Program-made: the position numbers and the translations under genes | DNA from: JAUILA01 sp964563925 | Lineage (GTDB): Bacteria > Bacteroidota > Bacteroidia > Cytophagales > Cyclobacteriaceae | Reading direction: 5' to 3' | Length of the DNA: 64,000 bases | NCBI GenBank assembly: GCA_964563925.1 | Contig: CAZLZD010000018.1 | Span: forward strand, 1-64,000 | Shown: positions 25,504 through 34,479 of the stretch, one piece after another | Layout of the letters: each line of letters begins with the position of its first letter | Position numbering within the stretch: position 1 is the stretch's first letter | The notes under the pieces: generated by a model | Seen by the model: the letters and a program-made list of their open reading frames with translations, nothing else | Database searches by the model: none | What the model was told of the DNA's origin: nothing

Positions 25504-28500
25504 TCTACAATTACCTGGAAGACACGTGTCCGCTCCTGATCTTCAACCTTCAGCAGGTAAAGGCCTGGTTTGAGTCCGGCAACGGATATCTCCTCACACT
25601 GCAGGCAGGTACTTACTATTCTCCCTTCTGAGCTGAGTAATGTGAAGGTTCCGGGCAAACCGGGAACCCTGATCCTTGTTGAGGAGGGGTTGGGATAAGG
25701 CAGGCTGGTGGTCTGAATGTCCGGGAGGGAGGTGACAACCACCACATCCAGGGTTTGTTGAATAAAGGATATACAGCCATAATCATCCTCAACGGTCAGG
25801 CCGATTAAATAGGTGCCTGGTTGTTCAGGGGTAAACTCAAAGTTTTCCCCGTCGGCAGTCACCTGGCCATCCACGGTCCATGAACGGGAAACAATGGTTC
25901 CAATGGAAGCATCGGTGAGCTGGATAACCGGATTTTCATTCAGGTTAACCGGGAGCTCCGGCAGGGAGAACCGGGCCTCCACATCACTCACGGTGACCAC
26001 ACCTTCAGATACGGTGCTTTCAAGCAGGTTATCAATAGCCACTACATACACTACCGTATCCTTTGTGATGTCAGGGATTAACATCGATCTTCCTTTTCCA
26101 ATCAAGGTGGTCAGGGAGGATTCAGCGTAGAAATGATAGGTGCCATCTGCCGCAGGCCGTATTTGTCCGGTTTCCCCGCGACAAACCCTGACCGGCTCAA
26201 TCACAGGAGTTGCACTGATTGCGGGCTCCAGGGTCAGTTCGGAAACCGCCGAACAGCCATCCGCATTAAATGCAGTAAGCCTGATGGTGAAGGAAGAAAG
26301 ACCGGAATAGTCAAACACCAGGTCGGGATCACCGCCCAGCACAGTGGTGCTGTTACCGCTGACAAGTGACCATTCCGCAAAGATCAGGTCTCGTTGTTCG
26401 GCTTTAAGCCTGAGCAGGTATTTAGCTTCCAGGGCCAGGGTGTCAGGTGCAGCATTAAATGCGGCGGATACTTCCGAGATGTCTATCCTGATTTCAGCCG
26501 GGAGGCTTTCATACGGTCCGTCCAGGTTGGTTACATAGAATAATGAATCGGTCAGGACCGGTCCGGTGTCAAACGACGGTCCGGCGTAGATGCGGTTGGT
26601 GAGGGCCGCATCGGAATACACATGCACGCTGTCGGTACCGGCAGGATCCACGACAAAGGATGATCCCGGGCAACCGGCAAAGGACTCGTCCTGGGGGCGG
26701 ACATTTCGGACAGCCACTTCTATCGTGGCTGATTTCATTCCGGAGCAGCCTTTCGCGTTTGATGATTCCAGCGTCACCTGGTAAGTACCCGGATTGGTAA
26801 AATGCACGGATGGGTTTTTGACCGTGGAAGAATAACCATTGCCAAAGGTCCATTTCCAGGTAACAGCGTCCTTCGAAAGGTCGCTGAAGGCAACCCTGGT
26901 TGTATTGTTTTCGTCAAGGAGGACAAGGGATTTCGACATGGAGAAATCGGTTTGCACATCTGCCGGCAGTACCTGTATACGGTAGATGTCTCCGCGAATT
27001 CCGTCTGATACATCCTGTCCGTACAGCGTTATGGCCTCGCTGGCCGCGGGAATGATATACTGATCGCCTTCAAACACCAGGTCAGTACCAGCCGGGTCAT
27101 TGTAGAAACGGGTTACCTGACCGGCAGGGTCAACAACCGCTTCCTCACCCCGGCAGAACCGGGCGATCAGTCCGACCGGCGGCTTGGCCCGGAATGCGGC
27201 ATATAACTCCCTGGCCTCTTCATGAATACCGGTGAGGTCCTCAAGGGAGGAGGCAGATGACAAGAAGAATGCAAACCGGAGGCTCTCGCCGGCTTCGAGC
27301 GTGATGGAAGACAGACCCGCGAATCCGGCCACGTCATTGCCGGACCCTTCCGTCCCGGCGTTTATCTTGTTTTTCTGGAAGAGCTGGTACTTGACCTCAT
27401 CTGAAATGTAGGGCGGAAGGTCGGATGAGTTTCCATCCTGGTTTCTTTTGTCGAGCGCGGTCAGGAAGTAAGGTGCGTCACCAAGAATCTCCAGTCCGCC
27501 AAATAAGCTCCCGGCCTCATTCAACGTGTACTGAAAGCGGTCATCGGCTGATTTCATCAACCGGTTACGTAAAGGATCCTCCAGGTCAAAATCAGCCAGT
27601 ACCGCCGGCTGGAAACCAGTCAGGGCAGAATCACTTGTGTTCGTAATGAAATACTCCATAAACACGGCCCCCAGGCTGTCCCAGGTAAAGGCAGATTGCT
27701 CGATTTTAAGCGGCAGTCTCGGAGAACGTGCCGGATCCGTAACGAATGACGAGGAGAGGAAGTGATCGGCAATGCTGTTCGCGGAAGGCCTCAGCCTCCG
27801 GGATGTTTTGAAATCAGGCTCACGTGAATACTGGCTTTGGCGAACCGGAATATTGTCCATAACGACAGTTTCCGACCGGATGACCAGACCGATATTATCC
27901 AGGAGATGCCCCTGCGGTCCCAGCAGCCCAACGCCGTTCGTTTTTTGGTTTTGTGCATATCCCAGGTTCCCGTCCGCGGCTACTGAGAATTGCATTTTCC
28001 CGTTATCCAGTGTCACCCAGGAAGGTGAGGTGGTAAATTCAAGATATTCATGGTCCTGGTAGGCACCTGAAGAATAATCAAGGCGGATGAGTATCCGGGT
28101 TTCCGGCGGGGTATCTTCACGCAAAACGAGCCTTACCTTTTTATTGCCGGTACCCAGGGTTGACAACCCGGGCAGTGTGACTTCGTCATCCAGCAAACTG
28201 ACATACGGCGAACCGGAGGAGATTTGTATTCTGGCTGCTGAGGATGGGTAGAGGTAGTTTATGATCGACAGATCGAGGGTAATGGTGTCACTGAAGAATG
28301 CCTGGCGACCAAGCCCGTTGTTGTAGGAGAATGACTGCAAGCGCAATGATGGCGAGGTGATGTCGGTCAGGGCATTGAAAATATTCAGACGTCCTTTGCC
28401 GAGGTACTCCTGCCACATCCCGTTTTGCTGGGCACTGGTAATGTTATCGGCATTTACGCGTACCTTCTCCATAGCCTGAAGGGCATTTAGTTCCGGAAAA

Positions 28501-29690
28501 CGGGCCCTTACCAGGGCCACGGCGGCTGCCACCATCGGCGCAGAGAGTGAGGTGCCTGAGGAAGAACCATAGCCATTATCATTGAAAACGGTATAGATGC
28601 CTTCCCCGGGAGCGGTAAGGTCCATATACGGACTGTATGTACCCCAAGGCGTCTTTTTATCGTTCTGGTCGGTAGCCCCTACGGAAAGGACATACGGATA
28701 GGAGGCCGGGTAAAAATCAAGAAGGCCGTTTGTATTTCCGCCAGCTGCCACAATGGCCACATCCTTTTCCAGGACTGCATACCGGATGATGTCCTCCCCG
28801 AACTGACTGTAGGCACCCGCCTCACCCCATGACAGGTTGATTACCTGGCAGCCCAGGTCTGCGGCCAGGGCAATCGCCTCATACCCCTTTCGGAACAGGT
28901 TTGACCCGCTCGTGAAAATTTTTATGGGCAAGGCACGGGTCCGGTATCCTATTCCTGCTATTCCAAGATTGTTGTTGACGGCAGCACTGCTCACGCCGGC
29001 TACGGTAGTGCCGTGAATATCGGTATCCGGGAGGGGCACGTTGTCACTGTTCGCAATATCCCATCCAAAATAGTTATCGGTAAGCCCGTCGCCGTCATCG
29101 TCAGTGCCATTTACAGGGTCATTCCTGTTATACTGGATATTTTGGTACATGTCTTCGTGCATGTAGTCAATGCCGGTATCGAGCATGCCAATGGTAATTG
29201 TGGTATCACCCTGCTCTATATTCCATGCATCAAATGCACGTATCAGGTCAAGGTAATACTGCGAACCGGTACCGGGGTCATTCGGCAGAATCAGGGGTTT
29301 GTAGAGATAATAGGGTTCGGCATAGATAATCTCGCGTTCCTGATTAAGGTCGGCAAGAAGTTTTTCAAGGTCAAGTCCGTCCCTGACTTCAAGAATGTAC
29401 AGGGTAGCCAGCGGATGAGTTTCCATTCGTCCTGAACGCAGGGCCTCTGATACCCAGGGAAGGGCAGGAGCAATGCCGTTGATCGCATCGGAAGACAGGG
29501 AAACCTGGCTGAGCCTTGAGAAAAGCTCGTTCTTGCCGGTCTTTGCCAGGGGAGTGCGCGTTTTTATGACTACTTTCCCGCTCTCATGGGGAACGGTGAG
29601 GTCCGGGATATAGGTTTGCTGTGCGAATGTGAGATCGGCCAACCCCATTAGCAATACGCATCCCGTCAATATTAGTCTCCCAACCTTCAT
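25500..29690 (-). CDS. Secreted S8 subtilisin-like serine protease with PKD domains and T9SS type A sorting domain
   Basis: A 1396-residue exported protease. Signal peptide residues 1-24 (ending LTFAQ). The catalytic triad is visible as D171 in MLDTGID, H226 in DIHGTT and S381 in GTSLSAP, with oxyanion N319 in AGGNTNG. An inhibitor-like pro-region lies at about 50-130. Beyond residue 420 come beta-rich and PKD-like domains (for example FSDLSKDAVTWKWTFGNG). The last 75 residues, with PYPNPSS, LLSSEGRIV and LKPGLYLLKVE, are a T9SS type A sorting signal. The start at 29690 is set by a -7 element that overlaps the longer start at 29723. Confidence 0.92.
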   Translation of the reverse strand: MKVGRLILTGCVLLMGLADLTFAQQTYIPDLTVPHESGKVVIKTRTPLAKTGKNELFSRLSQVSLSSDAINGIAPALPWVSEALRSGRMETHPLATLYILEVRDGLDLEKLLADLNQEREIIYAEPYYLYKPLILPNDPGTGSQYYLDLIRAFDAWNIEQGDTTITIGMLDTGIDYMHEDMYQNIQYNRNDPVNGTDDDGDGLTDNYFGWDIANSDNVPLPDTDIHGTTVAGVSSAAVNNNLGIAGIGYRTRALPIKIFTSGSNLFRKGYEAIALAADLGCQVINLSWGEAGAYSQFGEDIIRYAVLEKDVAIVAAGGNTNGLLDFYPASYPYVLSVGATDQNDKKTPWGTYSPYMDLTAPGEGIYTVFNDNGYGSSSGTSLSAPMVAAAVALVRARFPELNALQAMEKVRVNADNITSAQQNGMWQEYLGKGRLNIFNALTDITSPSLRLQSFSYNNGLGRQAFFSDTITLDLSIINYLYPSSAARIQISSGSPYVSLLDDEVTLPGLSTLGTGNKKVRLVLREDTPPETRILIRLDYSSGAYQDHEYLEFTTSPSWVTLDNGKMQFSVAADGNLGYAQNQKTNGVGLLGPQGHLLDNIGLVIRSETVVMDNIPVRQSQYSREPDFKTSRRLRPSANSIADHFLSSSFVTDPARSPRLPLKIEQSAFTWDSLGAVFMEYFITNTSDSALTGFQPAVLADFDLEDPLRNRLMKSADDRFQYTLNEAGSLFGGLEILGDAPYFLTALDKRNQDGNSSDLPPYISDEVKYQLFQKNKINAGTEGSGNDVAGFAGLSSITLEAGESLRFAFFLSSASSLEDLTGIHEEARELYAAFRAKPPVGLIARFCRGEEAVVDPAGQVTRFYNDPAGTDLVFEGDQYIIPAASEAITLYGQDVSDGIRGDIYRIQVLPADVQTDFSMSKSLVLLDENNTTRVAFSDLSKDAVTWKWTFGNGYSSTVKNPSVHFTNPGTYQVTLESSNAKGCSGMKSATIEVAVRNVRPQDESFAGCPGSSFVVDPAGTDSVHVYSDAALTNRIYAGPSFDTGPVLTDSLFYVTNLDGPYESLPAEIRIDISEVSAAFNAAPDTLALEAKYLLRLKAEQRDLIFAEWSLVSGNSTTVLGGDPDLVFDYSGLSSFTIRLTAFNADGCSAVSELTLEPAISATPVIEPVRVCRGETGQIRPAADGTYHFYAESSLTTLIGKGRSMLIPDITKDTVVYVVAIDNLLESTVSEGVVTVSDVEARFSLPELPVNLNENPVIQLTDASIGTIVSRSWTVDGQVTADGENFEFTPEQPGTYLIGLTVEDDYGCISFIQQTLDVVVVTSLPDIQTTSLPYPNPSSTRIRVPGLPGTFTLLSSEGRIVSTCLQCEEISVAGLKPGLYLLKVEDQERTRVFQVIVD

Positions 29691-29720
29691 TGTCACATTT
29701 GCCCTGATTTGGGGCATTCT

Positions 29721-29728
29721 CAAATTTA
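29721..29728 (-). promoter_or_regulatory. -7 promoter element of the secreted subtilisin gene
   Basis: Minus strand TAAATTTG, perfect consensus, about 30 bases before the ATG at 29690. The alternative ATG at 29723 lies inside this element and so is unlikely to be the start. Confidence 0.6.
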
Positions 29729-29748
29729 CATATTATACGCAGATAATG

Positions 29749-29756
29749 TATCTTCG
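29749..29756 (+). promoter_or_regulatory. Probable -7 element for paaN
   Basis: TATCTTCG differs from TAnnTTTG at one position. It lies 28 bases before the ATG at 29785 and back to back with the divergent subtilisin promoter. Confidence 0.45.
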
Positions 29757-29784
29757 CTGTAACCGATTAAAACCGAATCCAGCC

Positions 29785-31452
29785 ATGAATTTATACGATA
29801 AACACAAGGAATTACTGACAAAAGCTATTGATGCATTACATAAGCGAGACTTTTTCGCAGCTTATCCCGAACATCCGTCCCCCAAAATCTACGGGGAAAC
29901 AGCTGACGAAGAAGGCCGCAAGGCATTTCAGGCTTCGATGAACAAGCAATTTGAGGGACTGCTCCAGGAGGGTGCGGAAGATTGGGTCGGACAGGAAGAG
30001 TCACCTTATCTCCAGCAGGAACTCGGAATCAAGTATCCGTCTTTTGATACGGAAACGCTGATCGAAAGGGCTTCGTCGGTACAAAAGGAATGGAGAAACG
30101 CCAGTGCTGACCAGCGGGCCGGCATTCTCATAGAATCCCTTGAAGGGGTTAAAGGGCGGTTTTTTGAAATTGCCTACGCCACGATGCACACCACCGGACA
30201 GGGGTACATGATGGCTTTTCAGGCATCAGGTCCGCACGCCGCAGACCGCGCACTGGAGGCCATTGCGGCTGGTTATGAAGAACTTAACCGCTTTCCGGCC
30301 CAGGCCCGTTGGGATAAGCCCATGGGAAAATACAATCTGGTAATGGATAAAACCTGGCGTGCGGTACCGAAGGGGACCGGCCTGGTGATTGGATGTTCTA
30401 CTTTTCCTACCTGGAATTCGGTTCCAGGCGTCTATGCTTCGCTTATGACCGGCAACCCGGTCATAGTAAAGCCGCATCCCGGTGCGATTCTGCCTATGGC
30501 CATTGTTGTGGCAGAAATTCAGAAGGTCTTAACGGCAGAAGGATTCTCCCCCGCCATTTGCCAGCTTGCTCCCGATACTTTTGATCATATGATCACCAAG
30601 GAGCTGGCTGAAGATCCGGCGGTAAAGCTGATTGATTTTACCGGTAATTCACAATTTGGTTCTTACCTGGAGAACCTGAAGGGAAAAACCGTATTTACGG
30701 AAAAAACAGGTGTAAATTCGGTTATTTTACATTCAGCGGAGAATGTCGACAAGGTGGCAGGAAACCTGGCATTCAGCCTTACACTCTATTCAGGGCAAAT
30801 GTGTACGGCCCCCCAGAATTTTTATATACCCTCCGGGGGAATCAAAACGCCTGACGGGGTGGTTTCATTTGATGAGTTTGCCCAAAAGCTGGCGGATAAT
30901 GTAAACGGACTGGTGGATAATCCCAAGGCAGGGCCTTTCGTGCTGGGTGCGATCCAGAACCCCAAAACATGTGACCGAATCAATGAAGCCGAAGAAATCG
31001 GTGGGAAAGTATGGTTATCCTCCCGGACCATTGAGAATCCGATGTTCAAAAATGCCCGGATTGCGACGCCGGTCATTCTGGAAATGGATGCCTCTGACGA
31101 GGATAAATTCAGCAAGGAATTATTCGGGCCCATTGCTATCCTTGTCCGGACTAGCACGATTGAAGAAGCTGTGGACATGGCCAGGAAGATGGCTGAAAAA
31201 CATGGGGCTATTTCCTGCGGGGCATATACCACCGACCAGGAGGTCAAGGAAATGATTGCCGATGAGATGTCACTTGCAGCCACACCGGTCTCGTTTAACC
31301 TTACCGGAAATATTTACATGAACCAGAATGCCGGGTTCAGTGATTTTCATGTAACAGGCGGTAATCCGGCGGGAAATGCCTCATTTACCAACCCTGAATA
31401 TGTAATCAAGCGATTTACCTGGGTAGGCCACCGGGAGCCGGCCGCGGTCTGA
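29785..31452 (+). CDS. paaN: PaaN-type aldehyde dehydrogenase
   Basis: A 555-residue aldehyde dehydrogenase superfamily protein resembling PaaN of phenylacetate degradation. The ALDH catalytic cysteine is C340 in YSGQMCTAP. The cofactor-binding region contains IGCSTFPTWNSVPG and VIVKPHPGAILP, and FTGNSQFG lies in the expected nucleotide loop. No other phenylacetate genes are nearby, so the pathway role is uncertain; it may act on another aldehyde. The start is the ATG giving MNLYDKHKELL, supported by the upstream -7-like element. Its stop codon directly abuts that of the convergent tauE gene. Confidence 0.88.
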   Translation: MNLYDKHKELLTKAIDALHKRDFFAAYPEHPSPKIYGETADEEGRKAFQASMNKQFEGLLQEGAEDWVGQEESPYLQQELGIKYPSFDTETLIERASSVQKEWRNASADQRAGILIESLEGVKGRFFEIAYATMHTTGQGYMMAFQASGPHAADRALEAIAAGYEELNRFPAQARWDKPMGKYNLVMDKTWRAVPKGTGLVIGCSTFPTWNSVPGVYASLMTGNPVIVKPHPGAILPMAIVVAEIQKVLTAEGFSPAICQLAPDTFDHMITKELAEDPAVKLIDFTGNSQFGSYLENLKGKTVFTEKTGVNSVILHSAENVDKVAGNLAFSLTLYSGQMCTAPQNFYIPSGGIKTPDGVVSFDEFAQKLADNVNGLVDNPKAGPFVLGAIQNPKTCDRINEAEEIGGKVWLSSRTIENPMFKNARIATPVILEMDASDEDKFSKELFGPIAILVRTSTIEEAVDMARKMAEKHGAISCGAYTTDQEVKEMIADEMSLAATPVSFNLTGNIYMNQNAGFSDFHVTGGNPAGNASFTNPEYVIKRFTWVGHREPAAV

Positions 31453-32211
31453 TCAGCGACCGAAAAACCATAGCTTTATGGCCATGGCGATTACCATGAC
31501 CACAAGAATGGTTTTGATCCATTTATCGCCTTTATCCACAGACCACCGGCTGGAAATCCATCCGCCAGCGGCGTTGCCGATGGCCAGGACGAGGGCATAT
31601 GGCCAGTTTATTGCATCTTCAATAATGAATACAGCCAGGGCAGATATGGTATAGATCAATGCCACGATTGCCTTGGCTGAATTTGTTTTTACCAGGCTGA
31701 ATCGATTTATACCGCTTAGTGCAGCGATAATGAGAAATCCTGTTCCCGCCTGGATGAAGCCGCCGTAAATACCAATGAAGAAAAAGACAAGGATTGTGGC
31801 TGCCTGATACCAGAAACCCATGCGTTCCGGCCGTACCTCTCCCTTCCGGTTGTTTCCGCCAAAAACGATTGTCAAAACCACGAGGATCATGATACCTGCA
31901 ATAATCCGGTTGAACAACTGATCATCCAGTGCAAGGGAAATCCTCGATCCAAGAATTGCTCCGAAGAATGCGCTGATCCCCAGGTACAGGCTGAATGGCC
32001 AGGCCATTACCCCTTTGGACCTGAAGCCCTGGATGCCGGTGACATTCTGGGTAAAAATACCCACCCGGTTTGATGCATTCGCAATGTTGGAGTCAAGCCC
32101 GAGGAATATGAGGACAGGAAGGGTAAGAAGTGATCCGCCGCCTGCGACAATATTTATAAAACCGGCGACTAGTCCGGTTACAATAAGTACAATGATTTCC
32201 CACCATTCCAT
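31453..32211 (-). CDS. TauE/SafE family membrane permease
   Basis: A 252-residue membrane protein with about eight helices. The two family repeats begin GLVAGFINIVAGGGSLLTLPVL (about residues 14-35) and, in the second half, IGIYGGFIQAGTGFLII. TauE/SafE proteins export sulfite, sulfonates or related organic anions; the substrate is unknown here. It is the last gene of the namZ-fmt-folA-SDR-tauE run, 42 bases after the SDR gene. No terminator is seen, and the gene ends base-to-base with paaN. Confidence 0.88.
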   Translation of the reverse strand: MEWWEIIVLIVTGLVAGFINIVAGGGSLLTLPVLIFLGLDSNIANASNRVGIFTQNVTGIQGFRSKGVMAWPFSLYLGISAFFGAILGSRISLALDDQLFNRIIAGIMILVVLTIVFGGNNRKGEVRPERMGFWYQAATILVFFFIGIYGGFIQAGTGFLIIAALSGINRFSLVKTNSAKAIVALIYTISALAVFIIEDAINWPYALVLAIGNAAGGWISSRWSVDKGDKWIKTILVVMVIAMAIKLWFFGR

Positions 32212-32253
32212 TTGGCCCCTAAATACGGTGGAAATCTTTTTGGGAACAAATCT

Positions 32254-33042
32254 CTACCGGACTTTTGCTTTCCGGATGATCCTCGCAAAGATTCCTGGCA
32301 GAAACCGGTGAAAATACACGGCCCATTTTTCCCTGCCACCAATGTACACTTCTCTTTTTTTTCTGCGCACAGCCCTGGCAATTCGGCGGGCACAGGTGAG
32401 CGGATCCATCCCTTTGCCGGTGGATTCATCCATTTTATTGAGTTTTTCCCCGGTGCCGGTTAATGCGTTGACTGAAACACTGGTACGTATAAAACCCGGG
32501 CAGATGATGGTTATGAGAATATTCCGGTCGGAAACCTCAGCGCGTAACCCGTCATAAAAGCCATGCAGCGCATGTTTGGAGGCTGCATATCCGCTGCGGT
32601 AGGGAGTGCTGAATTTCCCGGTAAGGCTGCTGACCACCACGATGTGACCGCCTCCCTGTTTCAGTAAATGGGGGAGCAGGAATTTTGAGAGGGCGATGTT
32701 CCCGAAGTAGTTCACCTCCATGAGCTGACGGTCGACACTGATGGGTGTGTCTTCAGCAAGAGAGCGCTGGCTGACCCCGCCATTATTGATCAGGATGTCG
32801 ATTTTACCGTAACTTTCCACAGCCTGCCTGACTACGCCACTGAGTGATTGGTTGTCAGACAGGTCAAAGGGAATGATCTCTGTCCGGGTATCCAGGGATT
32901 CCCGTAATTCACTGAGTTTGGATACGTTTCGGCCTGAGAGAATGAGCCGTGCCCCGTAGCCTGCAAAGGTCACAGCGAGGGCCTCGCCGATTCCGGAGGT
33001 TGCCCCTGTTATCCAGATTACCTTATCCCTGAATGAGTTCAT
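32254..33042 (-). CDS. Short-chain dehydrogenase/reductase
   Basis: A 262-residue SDR. The NAD(P)-binding motif is TGATSGIGEA near residue 12, then the NNGG motif at about 88, the catalytic serine in VVSSLTGKF at about 139, and the YAASK pair at about 153-157. An arginine-rich C-terminal region (RRIARAVRRKKREVYIGG) resembles the DHRS7-like SDR group, whose members are often membrane associated. Substrate unknown. Its ATG overlaps the folA stop by four bases, so it is translationally coupled in the operon. Confidence 0.9.
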   Translation of the reverse strand: MNSFRDKVIWITGATSGIGEALAVTFAGYGARLILSGRNVSKLSELRESLDTRTEIIPFDLSDNQSLSGVVRQAVESYGKIDILINNGGVSQRSLAEDTPISVDRQLMEVNYFGNIALSKFLLPHLLKQGGGHIVVVSSLTGKFSTPYRSGYAASKHALHGFYDGLRAEVSDRNILITIICPGFIRTSVSVNALTGTGEKLNKMDESTGKGMDPLTCARRIARAVRRKKREVYIGGREKWAVYFHRFLPGIFARIIRKAKVR

Positions 33043-33542
33043 TTTTTTCTGCTGTAGGTGACAAAATCAAAGGCATGGGCATGCCGGTCATCTTTACGGT
33101 GATGTACGCGTGCCACTTCGTCCCAGTTGTCTTTATCGAATTCCGGAAAATAAGTATCCCCGTCAAAGGAATCCTGTATCTCTGTCAGGTACAAAGTATC
33201 TGCATGGGAAAGTGCCATCCGGTAAATTTCTCCCCCGCCAATGATGAATGCCTCAGACTCACCATTCTCCCGTGCAATATCCAGTGCCGATTCAAGGTCA
33301 TGGACCACCGATGCCCCTTCAGCCTGGTAGTCTTTCTGGCGCGTGATGATAATATTGGTTCGTCCGGGCAAGGGCCGGTACTTGGGAGGGATGGACTCAT
33401 AATTTTTCCGGCCCATAATGACGTGGTGGCCTGAGGTGGTATTCATAAAGAATTTCATATCGTCTGGAAGATTCCAGACCAGGTCATTGTCCTTACCGAT
33501 CACATAGTTCCTGCCGATGGCGGCAATCATGGCTATTCTCAT
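33039..33542 (-). CDS. folA: Dihydrofolate reductase
   Basis: A 167-residue DHFR that reduces dihydrofolate to tetrahydrofolate with NADPH. Typical motifs are IAAIGRNYVIGKDNDLVWNLP at the N-terminus, the substrate aspartate within LPDDMKFF, MGRKNYESIP near residue 43 and IGGGEIYR near 101. It starts one base after the fmt stop, and fmt uses a tetrahydrofolate derivative, so the grouping makes metabolic sense. Length and motif order are normal. Confidence 0.96.
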   Translation of the reverse strand: MRIAMIAAIGRNYVIGKDNDLVWNLPDDMKFFMNTTSGHHVIMGRKNYESIPPKYRPLPGRTNIIITRQKDYQAEGASVVHDLESALDIARENGESEAFIIGGGEIYRMALSHADTLYLTEIQDSFDGDTYFPEFDKDNWDEVARVHHRKDDRHAHAFDFVTYSRKK

Positions 33543-33543
33543 T

Positions 33544-34479
33544 TCAAAGTTGGTTTCCGCGTAAAAATTCAGTGACTTCCATGCTTCGTTTACCTTCCCA
33601 CTGAAGTGCTGTTACCTGGATCGCCCCGTCTCCCGTGCCTATTTTGATGTAAGAGGAATTGTCGGTGCGAATCTGCCCGGGTTCCGGTTTGTTCAGGCTG
33701 TCAAATTCCGGTCTGGCGCCCAGAATCTTTACCTGCGCTCCGTCTATCTTCGTCCAGGCACCGGGAAACGGTGAGAGCCCCCGGATGAAATTATAAACCT
33801 CCCCGGTCGGGGCATCCCATTCAATTTCACACGATTCCCTGAAGATCTTAGGCGCCATCTTAAGCTCACCAGATTCTGCTTGTGGTTGCTCGGTATATTC
33901 ATCACGCTCGATGGCCTCCACCGTTTTCAATACCAGGGCGGCACCTTTGTGCATAAGTCGTTCATACAGATCGCCTACCGTGTCGTCCGGACCGATTAGT
34001 TCCTTTTCCTGGAACAGGATGTTTCCCGTATCAATTTCATGTTTCAGGAAGAAAGTCGTGACGCCGGTCACTTCTTCTCCTCGGATTATTGCCCAGTGAA
34101 TCGGGGCGGCACCCCGGTACTGCGGCAACAGGGATGCGTGCAGGTTAAATGTACCCAAGGGAGGCATTGACCACACTGACTCAGGAAGCATTCGAAAGGC
34201 CACCACAACCTGCAGGTCGGCATGCAGTGCCGCAAGCTCCTGAAGGAAATCGGGTGCTTTGAGGTTTACGGGCTGCAGTACGTTTATCCCGGCCGAAAGG
34301 GCATATTTCTTTACCGGCGAAGCCGTTAATTTGCGCCCTCTCCCGGCCGGCTTATCTGGCGCAGTGATGACAGCTACCACATTCTTTCCGGCCTCAACCA
34401 GGGCACGCAGGCTTTCCACGGCAAACTCCGGTGTCCCCATGAAGATCAGCCTCAGATCGTTATTTGGTGTGTCATTCAT
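33544..34479 (-). CDS. fmt: Methionyl-tRNA formyltransferase
   Basis: A 311-residue enzyme that formylates initiator Met-tRNA using 10-formyltetrahydrofolate. The start is MNDTPNNDLRLIFMGTPEFA at 34479; the reading frame is open further upstream, but that part overlaps namZ and has no family similarity. The catalytic segment NLHASLLPQYRGAAPI and EIDTGNIL are intact. The C-terminal tRNA-binding domain runs from about residue 205. The ATG overlaps the namZ stop by eight bases, and folA follows after one base. Confidence 0.96.
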   Translation of the reverse strand: MNDTPNNDLRLIFMGTPEFAVESLRALVEAGKNVVAVITAPDKPAGRGRKLTASPVKKYALSAGINVLQPVNLKAPDFLQELAALHADLQVVVAFRMLPESVWSMPPLGTFNLHASLLPQYRGAAPIHWAIIRGEEVTGVTTFFLKHEIDTGNILFQEKELIGPDDTVGDLYERLMHKGAALVLKTVEAIERDEYTEQPQAESGELKMAPKIFRESCEIEWDAPTGEVYNFIRGLSPFPGAWTKIDGAQVKILGARPEFDSLNKPEPGQIRTDNSSYIKIGTGDGAIQVTALQWEGKRSMEVTEFLRGNQL

